Position numbers and translations under genes: made by a program
The notes under the pieces: generated by a model
The model's database searches: none
What the model was told of the DNA's origin: nothing
Seen by the model: only the letters and a program-made list of their open reading frames with translations
Source of the DNA: Bacteroidota bacterium
Lineage (GTDB): Bacteria; Bacteroidota; Bacteroidia; Bacteroidales; Dysgonomonadaceae
Length of the DNA stretch: 64,000 nucleotides
Assembly (NCBI GenBank): GCA_023424395.1
Contig: JAFADY010000063.1
Location: 62,001-126,000 of the forward strand
Reading direction: 5' to 3'
In this document: piece after piece, positions 25,876 through 34,600 of the stretch
Layout of the letters: each line of letters starts with the position of its first letter
Position numbering within the stretch: position 1 is the stretch's first letter

Positions 25876-26094
25876 ATGAAATGGATTTATCTGATGATAG
25901 CGATTCTTGCAGAAGTAATCGCTACAACCTCAATTAAATATTCGGAAGGGTTTACCCTTGCTCGTGCGAATTTGCAATTCGTGCGTTACAAAGTAAATAA
26001 ATACTTGCCTGCGGCACACACCAATTACCGCTCGAACTTGTTCGCTCGTTTTGACGAAAAATCGGCGGAAGCGAGGGGGAGAAATTATGGATAG
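25876..26094 (+). pseudogene. Small multidrug resistance (EmrE/QacE) pump, truncated by a repeat
   Basis: The first 27 residues (MKWIYLMIAILAEVIATTSI, then KYSEGFT) are the start of an SMR transporter, including the conserved membrane glutamate (Glu13, equivalent to EmrE Glu14) and the KxSEGFT turn. After Thr27 (base 25956) the frame runs into repeat copy 2 and ends at 26094 with unrelated sequence. A normal SMR protein has about 105-110 residues and four helices; only helix 1 remains, and I see no trace of the rest downstream. A TACATTTG box at 25832-25839 may be the old promoter. Confidence 0.8.
25955..26079. repeat. Palindromic repeat element, copy 2
   Basis: This is a direct-orientation, diverged copy of 23236-23345. 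Shared stretches include CGAATTTG, AATTCGTGCGT and the identical run CCGCTCGAACTTGTTCGCTC, then the GACGA, AAATCGG and AGCGAGG blocks. It carries about 15 extra bases after the first hairpin. It interrupts an SMR gene at codon 27. Confidence 0.85.
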
Positions 26095-26130
26095 TCCCGA
26101 TTAAAAAGTAATTTTCATTCTCTCAATAGC

Positions 26131-26165
26131 AAAAACCGATGTCTCAGCAATGAGCATCGGTTTTT
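26131..26165. terminator. Bidirectional hairpin terminator
   Basis: The arms AAAAACCGATG and CATCGGTTTTT pair perfectly, with an inner CTCA/TGAG stem. It lies after the SMR remnant and could originally have ended that transcript. Confidence 0.8.
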
Positions 26166-26174
26166 ACTGTATGG

Positions 26175-26323
26175 GGGTGTATCAAAAGTACCACTGCATT
26201 TTCATTTTGTCATTCTGAACGCAGTGAAGAATCTATTTTTCCAAAAGTTTTAGATACTTCATTCCGCTAAAGCTTCATTCAGTATGACAATTTGATAGAA
26301 GATTGTACTTTTGATACATTCCC
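26175..26323. repeat. MITE-like inverted-repeat element
   Basis: The outer arms TGTATCAAAAGTAC (26178-26191) and GTACTTTTGATACA (26305-26318) are perfect inverted repeats, flanked by GGG and CCC that extend the match. Inside, TGTCATTCTGAACGCAGTG is answered by an imperfect complement ending in GTATGACA. The inner sequence resembles an intergenic repeat I know from many Bacteroidetes genomes. It has no coding capacity and sits just downstream of cysK. Confidence 0.75.
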
Positions 26324-26335
26324 ATATTTTAGAGT

Positions 26336-27244
26336 TTAATACAATCCCTCAATCGACAAATACCTTTCTCCCGTATCGTAATTAAACGTAAGAATACGTT
26401 TGTTGGATTCCAACTCCGCCACTTTCTTTTTCACGGCAGCAATGGAAGCGCCGGTGGAAATTCCACCTAAGATGCTTTCTTTTCGAGCCAGTTCGCGTGC
26501 GGCTTCAAAGGCTTCGTCGTTGGTAACTTTTATCACACTATTGAGAACGGTTACGTCCAATGTGTCGGGTATGAAACCTGCGCCAATTCCCTGAATGGCG
26601 TGCGGCCCCGGATTGCCGCCCGAAATCACGGGAGAGTCAATCGGCTCAACCCCTATGACCTGAATAGAAGGGAATTTTTTCTTCAATTCTCTTCCAACTC
26701 CGGTAATATGCCCTCCTGTGCCAATTCCGGTGATTAAATAATCCAATCCTTCGGGGAAATCAGAAATCACTTCTTTAGCTGTCATGGACGCATGAATAGC
26801 AATGTTTGCAGGATTTTTGAATTGTTGAGGGATCCATGAATCGGGTGTTTCGGCTTGAAGCTCTTCGGCTTTAGCAATAGCGCCTTTCATTCCTTTTTCG
26901 CGAGGCGTGAGCACAAGTTCGGCGCCGTAGAGCGCTATCAATTTTCGTCGCTCAACCGACATCGACTCCGGCATCACGATAACCACTTTGTAGCCTTTAT
27001 ACGCTCCCGCAAACGATAATCCAACGCCGGTATTCCCCGATGTGGGTTCAATAATGGTGCTTCCGGGCTTTAGTATGCCTTGTTTTTCGGCATCGTCTAT
27101 CATCGCTAACGCAATGCGGTCTTTAATGCTCCCTGCTGGGTTTTGTTTTTCTAATTTAATCCACACTTCGTGGTTTGGGAACAGTTTTTTCAACCGTACG
27201 TGAGGCGTGTTCCCGATTGTTTCTAATACGTTGTTAAATTTCAT
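26336..27244 (-). CDS. cysK: Cysteine synthase A (O-acetylserine sulfhydrylase)
   Basis: This 302-residue PLP enzyme is of fold type II. The Schiff-base lysine is Lys41 in NPAGSIKDR; substrate and PLP loops are [19 protein letters not shown] and GGISTGAS. It joins O-acetylserine and sulfide to give cysteine in the cytoplasm. It starts some 30 nt after the cysE stop on the same strand, so serine acetyltransferase and sulfhydrylase are made together. The C-terminus ends [14 protein letters not shown], as expected of CysK. A MITE-like element lies directly downstream. Confidence 0.96.
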   Translation of the reverse strand: MKFNNVLETIGNTPHVRLKKLFPNHEVWIKLEKQNPAGSIKDRIALAMIDDAEKQGILKPGSTIIEPTSGNTGVGLSFAGAYKGYKVVIVMPESMSVERRKLIALYGAELVLTPREKGMKGAIAKAEELQAETPDSWIPQQFKNPANIAIHASMTAKEVISDFPEGLDYLITGIGTGGHITGVGRELKKKFPSIQVIGVEPIDSPVISGGNPGPHAIQGIGAGFIPDTLDVTVLNSVIKVTNDEAFEAARELARKESILGGISTGASIAAVKKKVAELESNKRILTFNYDTGERYLSIEGLY

Positions 27245-27275
27245 TGTTATGATCTTAAAATGTTATGAATGAGTT

Positions 27276-28097
27276 TTAAATGACGAAATCGTGCGGCTGA
27301 ACAAACTCTTTCACGGTTCGTATTTTTATGTCAACCGAATTGTAAACCAGCGAAAAAGGAATAACGCTTTGCGTAAGCCACGCTCCGCCCCCAATGGTAG
27401 AATTGTGTCCGATAACGGTTTCGCCGCCCAAAATGGTGGCGTTTGCATAAATTACCACGTTGTCTTCTACGGTGGGATGACGCTTAACGTTGGATAGTTT
27501 TTTCTCCACATAAAGCGCGCCCAGCGTAACGCCTTGATATATCTTTACGTTGTTGCCGATTTCCGAAGTTTCGCCGATAACGATGCCCGTTCCGTGATCC
27601 ATAAACAGGTTTTGTCCGATTTTTGCTGCCGGATGAATATCGATACCCACTTTCGCGTGAGCGTATTCCGAAAATAGACGTGGAATAAGCGGAACACCAA
27701 GCAGATGTAATTCGTGAGCAATGCGATGAACAGATAACGCGAAAAATCCTGGATAACTGAGGACAATCTCTTCGACAGATTTAGCTGCAGGATCGTTTTG
27801 AACGTAACACTGCGAATCTTCATGCAGCTGCTGTTGAATGGCATCGAACTTGCCGAAAAACGCTTCCGTTACTTCATCGGCAAACTCTCTGTTTTTGAGC
27901 TTAACGATGTTTTCGTGAAGCTTCAGCGCTGTTCTTTGCAATTCTGCGTGCACATCAATGGAGTTGGGGCAATCGCAAATGGGGAACATGATCGCGAAAA
28001 ATGTTTCGATAACTTCCTCCAATTCACACTTGTCTATCGGGATGTAAATCGGCTCGGGATTGAACTGCCTGATGAGTTCAAAAGTTTTAGGTGTCAT
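27276..28097 (-). CDS. cysE: Serine O-acetyltransferase
   Basis: The protein has an N-terminal helical region and a left-handed beta-helix of hexapeptide repeats. The active-site histidines are in AVHRIAHELH and MDHGTGIVIGETSEIGNNVKIYQGVTLG, followed by HPTVEDNVVIYANATILGG. It acetylates serine from acetyl-CoA for CysK, encoded next. The frame is open to ATG 28169 (297 residues), but the added 24 residues (QQTNLFSKQPIIIHFKPFIR) do not look like the family, so ATG 28097 (273 residues) is preferred with moderate certainty. No consensus promoter was found close to either start. Confidence 0.93.
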   Translation of the reverse strand: MTPKTFELIRQFNPEPIYIPIDKCELEEVIETFFAIMFPICDCPNSIDVHAELQRTALKLHENIVKLKNREFADEVTEAFFGKFDAIQQQLHEDSQCYVQNDPAAKSVEEIVLSYPGFFALSVHRIAHELHLLGVPLIPRLFSEYAHAKVGIDIHPAAKIGQNLFMDHGTGIVIGETSEIGNNVKIYQGVTLGALYVEKKLSNVKRHPTVEDNVVIYANATILGGETVIGHNSTIGGGAWLTQSVIPFSLVYNSVDIKIRTVKEFVQPHDFVI

Positions 28098-28293
28098 ACG
28101 TATAAAGGGTTTAAAATGAATAATGATCGGTTGTTTACTGAAAAGGTTTGTTTGTTGAAAAATCGACAATCAACAACAGCAACAACACGTAAATATTCTG
28201 TTCTTATTCATTTTTTTTGGATAGAGATAAACATGGAGTTAATCTGACAAACTAAACGTTTTGTTATTGCGTTTTGTTCACGTTTTAACATAA

Positions 28294-28322
28294 AAAGCAG
28301 CATTTTTGATAAACGCTGCTTT
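28294..28322 (-). terminator. Terminator of the bcp-recA operon
   Basis: The arms AAAGCAGC and GCTGCTTT surround a 13-nt loop. On the minus strand the stem ends in TTTTTATG. It lies 31 nt downstream of the recA stop. Confidence 0.75.
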
Positions 28323-28352
28323 GTTTTTGGTTTTTTGTAAGAAAAACGCTTG

Positions 28353-29363
28353 TTATTGTTTCTCTTTTAAGGCATCAAATATGAGTTTTTCCAATTCTTC
28401 TGCTAATTCGGGGTTGTCTTTAACGGCTTGCTTCGCGGCTTCGCGACCTTGAGCTAATCTTGTGTCGTTATAGCTGTACCACGAACCGCTTTTTTTAATG
28501 ATCTCAAGTTCGGCGCCCAAATCGATGATCTCGCCGATTTTAGAAATTCCCTCACCGTACATAATATCGAATTCGGCTTTGCGGAAGGGGGGCGCTACTT
28601 TGTTCTTCACGACTTTTACGCGTGTTTGGTTTCCGGTAGCTTCGTCGCCTTCTTTCAGCGCGCCGATACGGCGGATATCGAGGCGAACAGATGCGTAAAA
28701 CTTCAATGCGTTGCCACCGGTAGTAGTTTCGGGATTTCCGAACATCACACCTATCTTTTCGCGCAATTGATTGATAAAGATACAAGTGGTATTGGTCTTG
28801 CTGATGGCGGCCGTAAGTTTCCGAAGCGCTTGCGACATCAGTCGTGCCTGCAGGCCCACATTGGAATCGCCCATATCGCCTTCTATTTCTTTTTTGGGCG
28901 TAAGTGCGGCTACGGAATCTACCACTACGATATCTACTGCGGATGAGCGAATAAGTTGTTCAGCAATTTCTAATGCTTCTTCGCCGCTGCTCGGTTGCGA
29001 GATGAGTAATTCATCGGTGTTTACGCCTAATTTTTCTGCGTAAAACCGATCAAAAGCGTGTTCGGCATCGATAATTGCTGCTACGCCGCCCGCTTTTTGT
29101 GCTTCGGCAATAGCGTGAATAGCGAGTGTGGTTTTTCCCGACGATTCGGGCCCGTATATTTCAATTACGCGACCACGGGGATATCCGCCAACGCCCAACG
29201 CTGCATTTAAACCGATGGAGCCCGTTGAAATAACCGGAACGTTTTCGATCTTTTCGTCGCCCATTTTCATAATGGAGCCTTTACCGTAGGTTTTCTCTAT
29301 CTTGTCCATCGCAGCGCGTAGCGCTTTGAGTTTTTCGCTGTTGTTGTTTTTTTCTTCTGCCAT
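28353..29363 (-). CDS. recA: Recombinase RecA
   Basis: The 336-residue protein has the full RecA core: the N-terminal helix [22 protein letters not shown], Walker [10 protein letters not shown], the catalytic Glu in IDAEHAFD, Walker [11 protein letters not shown], loop L1 [20 protein letters not shown] and loop L2 [21 protein letters not shown]. It also has the C-terminal domain with an acidic/basic tail. It forms filaments on single-stranded DNA for recombination and triggers the SOS response. It begins 19 nt after the peroxiredoxin gene, so it is probably the second gene of a bcp-recA operon. No LexA box was identified upstream. Confidence 0.98.
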   Translation of the reverse strand: MAEEKNNNSEKLKALRAAMDKIEKTYGKGSIMKMGDEKIENVPVISTGSIGLNAALGVGGYPRGRVIEIYGPESSGKTTLAIHAIAEAQKAGGVAAIIDAEHAFDRFYAEKLGVNTDELLISQPSSGEEALEIAEQLIRSSAVDIVVVDSVAALTPKKEIEGDMGDSNVGLQARLMSQALRKLTAAISKTNTTCIFINQLREKIGVMFGNPETTTGGNALKFYASVRLDIRRIGALKEGDEATGNQTRVKVVKNKVAPPFRKAEFDIMYGEGISKIGEIIDLGAELEIIKKSGSWYSYNDTRLAQGREAAKQAVKDNPELAEELEKLIFDALKEKQ

Positions 29364-29382
29364 AATATTTTTGTTTGATTAT

Positions 29383-29844
29383 TTATTTTATACCAAGTAT
29401 CTGCTCCGAATGATTTTTTGTGTCCACGCTTCGCCCCTCAATGATGTGTGTTATAACACTTTTCTCATCCACCAAAAAAGTGGTGCGGACGGTTCCCATG
29501 TATTTTCTGCCCGCCATCGTTTTTTCTTTCCAAACACCGAATTCCTCGACCAATTTTTTGTCGGTATCGGCAATTAAAGGAAAAGGAAGCGAAAACTTTT
29601 CGATGAATTTTTGATGCGATAAAGCGCTGTCCACACTCACGCCAACGATTTCGTATCCCGACTGAAGTAATTTTGTGTAACCGTCGCGCAAACTACAAGC
29701 TTGTGCCGTACAGCCGGGCGTATTGTCTTTTGGGTAGAAGTACAACGCGAGCTTTTTACCTGCGAGGTCGCTTGCTTTTACTGTGTTTCCGTTCTGATCT
29801 ACTCCTAAAATTTCGGGGATTTTGTCTCCAATTGATAATGCCAT
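29383..29844 (-). CDS. bcp: Thiol peroxidase, Bcp-type peroxiredoxin
   Basis: This 153-residue thioredoxin-fold protein reduces hydrogen and organic peroxides in the cytoplasm. The peroxidatic cysteine is in DNTPGCTAQACSLRDG and a second cysteine sits five residues later, the arrangement of atypical two-Cys Bcp/PrxQ enzymes. KKLALYFYPKD and VGVSVDS are also typical. It lies directly upstream of recA (19-nt gap), linking oxidative defence with DNA repair in one transcript. A TATCTTTG -7 box lies 32 nt upstream of the start. Confidence 0.95.
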   Translation of the reverse strand: MALSIGDKIPEILGVDQNGNTVKASDLAGKKLALYFYPKDNTPGCTAQACSLRDGYTKLLQSGYEIVGVSVDSALSHQKFIEKFSLPFPLIADTDKKLVEEFGVWKEKTMAGRKYMGTVRTTFLVDEKSVITHIIEGRSVDTKNHSEQILGIK

Positions 29845-29875
29845 AGTCGATTAAAAATAATTATATTTCAACATT

Positions 29876-29883
29876 CAAAGATA
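29876..29883 (-). promoter_or_regulatory. -7 element of bcp-recA
   Basis: The minus strand reads TATCTTTG, an exact consensus, 32 nt ahead of the bcp start codon. The -33 element is not clear at the usual spacing. Confidence 0.55.
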
Positions 29884-29926
29884 GCAAAATAATCAGAAGC
29901 AATATAAAAAAACGATGAGATGTTTT

Positions 29927-31036
29927 TCACAGTAATTTATACACCCCGCCGGGCAGAGCCTGTACAATATTTTTCATTTCCAATTCGAGCAGGGTAAAAA
30001 ATAGTTCCGATACGGGCGTGTCGAGTTCTATGGCTAATTGGTTTACCTGCATAGATTCTGTAGTGTTGAGGGCGTTGAAGATTTTTTCTTCGTCTTCGGT
30101 AAGGTTCAGGAATAACTCTTTCTGTTTGGGTACGGTTGATTTCTTTCCGGTATCCCAACCCAAATGAGCGATAAAATCTTCGGTCTGTTGTAGCAGTACT
30201 GCTTTATTATCCGATATCAGCCTGTTACAGCCGGCGGAAGCGTTATCCGAAACCCTGCCGGGAACGGCGAATACTTCGCGATAATACGAATTGGCGACCT
30301 CGGCAGTGATGAGCGATCCGCCTTTTTCGCCCGATTCTACTACCACAACGGCATCGGCCATTCCGGCAACAATGCGGTTGCGGCGCACAAAATTATGACG
30401 GTCGGGATTACTTTCGCTCGGGAATTCTGTGAGCAACGCCCCGTTTTGCAACATTTCTATGGCGGTGTGGCGATGCGCGTAAGGATAAATCCGGTCTAAT
30501 CCGTGCCCCAAAACGGCAACAGTGGATAAAATGTTTTGCATAGCTGCGCGATGTGCGTAAATATCAATGCCGTAGGCAAGTCCACTGATAACGAGCAGAC
30601 CGGGGAAGCGTTCCGATAATTCTTTAAGGAACTTGTGACAAAACTCTTGCCCGTATTTGGTGGCGTTGCGCGTACCAACAATGCTGATAACTTTTTGACG
30701 GTTGAAATCCACATTGCCTTTGGCATATAGCAAAACCGGAGAGTCGATGCAGTTGGTAAGGCGTTGCGGATAATCTTCATCGGTGAAAAATAGTGGTTGA
30801 ATGTTGTTTTTGGTGATGAACTCCAACTCCTTTTCGGCACGACGCATCACTTCGGGATGACGAATTTCCGCAATCAACCGTTTCGAGATGCGTGGAATTA
30901 GCTCTAATTTTCGTGCACTTTCCGTAAAAACACTTTCTACATCGCCTACCGCCTGCACAAGGTTGCGGGCGTGCATCACTCCAACGCCGTTTATTTGCGT
31001 GAGAGCGATTTGGTAGAGGGTTTTGTTGGAAATCAT
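29927..31036 (-). CDS. dprA: DNA processing protein DprA
   Basis: The 369-residue protein has an N-terminal helix-hairpin-helix/SAM-like region (ALTQINGVGVMHARNLVQA), a Rossmann-like DNA-binding core and a C-terminal winged-helix segment. The core motifs are VGTRNATKYGQEF, VISGLAYGIDIYAH, AVLGHGLDRIYP, LLTEFPSE and RNRIVAGMADAVVVVESGEKGGSLITA. DprA protects incoming single-stranded DNA and loads RecA during natural transformation. It is separated by 83 nt from the bcp-recA promoter on the same strand, so the neighbour relation to recA may be meaningful. The gene appears intact. Confidence 0.95.
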   Translation of the reverse strand: MISNKTLYQIALTQINGVGVMHARNLVQAVGDVESVFTESARKLELIPRISKRLIAEIRHPEVMRRAEKELEFITKNNIQPLFFTDEDYPQRLTNCIDSPVLLYAKGNVDFNRQKVISIVGTRNATKYGQEFCHKFLKELSERFPGLLVISGLAYGIDIYAHRAAMQNILSTVAVLGHGLDRIYPYAHRHTAIEMLQNGALLTEFPSESNPDRHNFVRRNRIVAGMADAVVVVESGEKGGSLITAEVANSYYREVFAVPGRVSDNASAGCNRLISDNKAVLLQQTEDFIAHLGWDTGKKSTVPKQKELFLNLTEDEEKIFNALNTTESMQVNQLAIELDTPVSELFFTLLELEMKNIVQALPGGVYKLL

Positions 31037-31147
31037 CGAATTTGGGAATTGGGATTTTGGATTGGGGAGTAAATGGGAAATCTTGTTGTCTAATAATCCA
31101 TGAGTCCAAGTCTTTTTTTCTTTATTCCTTATTCCTTATTCTTTGCT

Positions 31148-31549
31148 CTAAATATATTCTGCAAATGCTTCATCGAACACTTCGGGTTTGGCGAGTTTTC
31201 CGTTTATCAAGTTCACGACTTCAATTTTCGCTTTGGCACATAGCGCATTGTCCGATAATCGGTAAATTTCCTGATGGAAAATGTATTTCACGTTTTGCCG
31301 TTCAATCTGCTTTACGGTGCAAATAAATTCATCCATCCCGATGAGCGGAATTTTGTACCGAATATCCACACGCGCTACCACGGCATCAATTCCTTGCTGA
31401 TGCAACTGATAGAAATTTAACCCCACTTTTTCAAGAAATTCGTGACGAGTAACCTCGAAATAGTGCTGATAATTGGCGTTGTTTACGTGTCCTTGCACAT
31501 CGCATTCGTAGTCGCGTACTTTGAGTTTATATTCGAAAATAGTATTCAT
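31148..31549 (-). CDS. Acyl-CoA thioesterase, YbgC/4-hydroxybenzoyl-CoA type
   Basis: This single hot-dog domain protein has 133 residues from ATG 31549 (146 if read from ATG 31588; the extra residues MEEQNMFYKTMGK are outside the fold). The catalytic aspartate is in RDYECDVQGHVNNANYQHYFE, the classic D-x-x-x-H/N motif, followed by the long helix FEVTRHEFLEKVG and strand RVDIRYKIPL. Such proteins hydrolyse acyl-CoA esters in the cytoplasm; the true substrate is unknown. It lies between dprA and purL on the same strand but has ordinary intergenic gaps (about 110 and 60 nt), so co-transcription is uncertain. Confidence 0.85.
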   Translation of the reverse strand: MNTIFEYKLKVRDYECDVQGHVNNANYQHYFEVTRHEFLEKVGLNFYQLHQQGIDAVVARVDIRYKIPLIGMDEFICTVKQIERQNVKYIFHQEIYRLSDNALCAKAKIEVVNLINGKLAKPEVFDEAFAEYI

Positions 31550-31646
31550 TTTACCCATAGTTTTATAAAACATATTTTGCTCTTCCACTCGTCAGACCAC
31601 AAATCGGTCAGATGCTATCACCAAGTCACTTAGCCTCTCAGTCTCC

Positions 31647-34600
31647 TTATCTCTTCTTCAGCCATTCTCTCGCATTCACGAACGCTTCCATCCACGGCGT
31701 AACATCGTGTTTTCGATATTCGTGTGGATAATAAGCGTTTTGCCACGGGAAAATGGTGCGCTCCAAGTGCGGCATCATCGCCAAGTGGCGGCCGTCGGCA
31801 GAACAAACGGCAGCGGTGGCGTAATCCGAATCGTTAGGATTGCCGGGATATTGGTCATAAACGTATTTGGCCGAGATGTTGTATTTCGATGATTCTTCGG
31901 GCAACTCGAAACGTCCTTCGCCGTGTGCCACCCAAATGCCGAGTTTGGTTCCGGCAAGCGATTTGAACATCACCGATTCGTTCTGCGGAATTTCCACGCT
32001 CACAAACCCCGATTCAAACTTGTGGGATTTATTGTGCTGCATTTTCGGATGGGCTTCGCCCATTTCGGGATACATCAACCCTAATTCCATCAGCAACTGA
32101 CAACCGTTGCAAACGCCTAAACTCAATGTGTCTTTACGAGCGTAAAAGTTTTCGAGGGCTTTTTTCGCCTTTTCGTTGTATCGGATTCCTCCCGCCCAAC
32201 CTTTGGCAGAGCCAAGAACGTCGGAATTGGAGAAGCCACCGCAGAAAACTGCGAACTGCACATCTTCCAGTGTTTCGCGTCCCGATGTAAGGTCGGTCAT
32301 GTGCACGTCTTTCACATCGAACCCCGCTAACCACAACGAATATGCCATTTCGCGCTCGCCGTTGGTGCCTTTGTCGCGAATAATTGCCGCAGTAAGTCCC
32401 GAACGTTCTTTACGGTTCGGGTTGAGTCCCAAATCTTCGAACTTTCCGGTGAATGAGGGGTTGAATTGGAACTGCAGCGGTTGGTTTTTATAATTATCGA
32501 AACGCGCTTTGGCGCAGGTTTCTCCGCTCTGCTCGCGGTCAAGCAGGTACGAGGTACGGTACCATGTGTCGCGTAACTTATCTATATCCAATTCCCGACG
32601 GAATTCGCCTTTTTCAATAACGAGCTTGCGCTCTTCAATGGGGCGCGCCACGATGGCAAAACCTACTTCGAAATCGTTCAGTATCTTCTCAACCAAGTGA
32701 TGATGTTTTACCTGCACCAAAATTCCGGGATTTTCAGCGAAGAGTATCTTTATCAGGTCTTCGTGACGTATCTTATCCAAACGTGCTTCGAGTCCGCCTT
32801 GCGGGTTTGCGAAACACATTTCGAGCATAGCGGTAATCATTCCGCCTGCCGAAATATCATGTCCGGCAATGATCAGGCCACGATTCACGAGCTCCTGCAC
32901 TGCAGCAAACGTATTTTTGAAATATTCGGTATCGGTTACAGTGGGCGCTTCATCTCCGATCTTACTCAACGTTTGCGCGAAAGCCGAACCGCCTAATTTG
33001 AGCGTATCAAACGAAAAATCAATGTAATACAAATACGTTCCTTTAATATATGCCAATGTAGGCGACACAATTTTGCGGATATTTTTCACTTCGCCTGCGG
33101 CGGAAATAATCACCGTTCCGGGCGAAAGCACTTTGTCGTCGCCATATTTCTGCGTCATGGAAAGCGAATCTTTTCCGGTGGGGATGTTGATGCCCAAATC
33201 GCAAGCGAAATCGGAGCACGCTTCCACTGCTTTGTACAGGCGGGCATCTTCGCCCTCGTTGCGGCACGGCCACATCCAATTGGCACTCAGCGAAATGCTT
33301 TGCAGTCCATTTGCGAGCGGCGCGAAAACGATGTTGGTCAACGATTCGGCAATAGCCAACATCGAACCGGCAGCCGGGTCTATCATTGCCGCCTGTGGTG
33401 CGTGCCCGAGTGAGGTAGCCATTCCGGCGTATCCTTTGTAATCCAATGCAATAGCGCCCAAATCACTGAGCGGCAACTGAATTTCACCTTGGCACTGTTG
33501 ACGGGCCACTTTTCCGGTAACCGAACGGTCAACCTTGTTCGTAAGCCAATCTTTGCACGCCACGGCTTCTAACTTAAGTACGTTTTCAACATAAGTTTCG
33601 AGATTTTCAAGCTGATATTCAGGCGCGGTAAACTCTTCTTCCACCGTTGCATCGTTCATAATGGTAACGGGCGGCTTGCCGAAGAAGTCTTGTAATTCCA
33701 TATCAATAGGGCACGTTTCATCAGGTTTACTGAAAGTGAACCTCATATCGTCGGTGGTTTCGCCCACCGTGTACATCGGCGCGCGTTCGCGTTCGGAAAT
33801 GCGTTCTATGTGTTCAATATCTTGTTCTTCCACAAGCAAACCCATACGTTCCTGACTTTCGTTGCCTATAATTTCTTTTGCCGAAAGAGTGGGGTCGCCG
33901 ATCGGAAGTTTGTCTATATCGATAATGCCGCCGGTTTGTTCAACGAGTTCCGAAAGGCAGTTGAGGTGCCCGCCTGCGCCGTGGTCGTGGATGGACACGA
34001 TGGGGTTCTCGTCCGATTCGGCGAGCGTTCGAATAACATTTGCCACGCGTTTCTGCATTTCGGGATTGGCGCGCTGCACGGCGTTCAGCTCAATCCCCGA
34101 TGAATATTCGCCTGTATTAACCGACGAAACGGCGCCGCCGCCCATCCCGATGCGGTAATTATCCCCACCAAGAACGACTATTTTTTCGCCGCTTTTGGGA
34201 TTGCCTTTTAGCGCGTCTCGCTTGTTGGCGAAGCCAACGCCACCGGCGAGCATGATTACTTTATCGTAGCCAAATTTTTTGTAGTTTTCGGTATGTTCAA
34301 ACGTGAGTAGCGAGCCGCAGATGAGCGGCTGCCCGAATTTATTTCCGAAATCGGACGCTCCGTTGGAGGCTTTCGTGAGAATTTGTTGCGGCGTTTGGTA
34401 CAGCCATTTTCGGGGAGGAAGCGTTGCCTCCCAATCGCGGCCTTCTTCCAATCGGGGATACGACGTCATGTAAATGGCTGTTCCGGCTACGGGCAATGCG
34501 CCTTTTCCGCCCGCCAATCTATCGCGAATCTCGCCACCTGTTCCGGTAGATGCACCGTTAAAAGGCTCAACGGTTGTGGGAAAGTTGTGCGTTTCGGCTT

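Noticed and set aside
23236..26079. Attachment sites of an integrative element
   Set aside because: No integrase or tRNA is nearby and the repeats are themselves palindromic elements, so repeat-mediated capture is a simpler reading.
27276..28169. Start of CysE at 28169
   Set aside because: The additional 24 residues are not family-like; ATG 28097 is preferred, though not proven.
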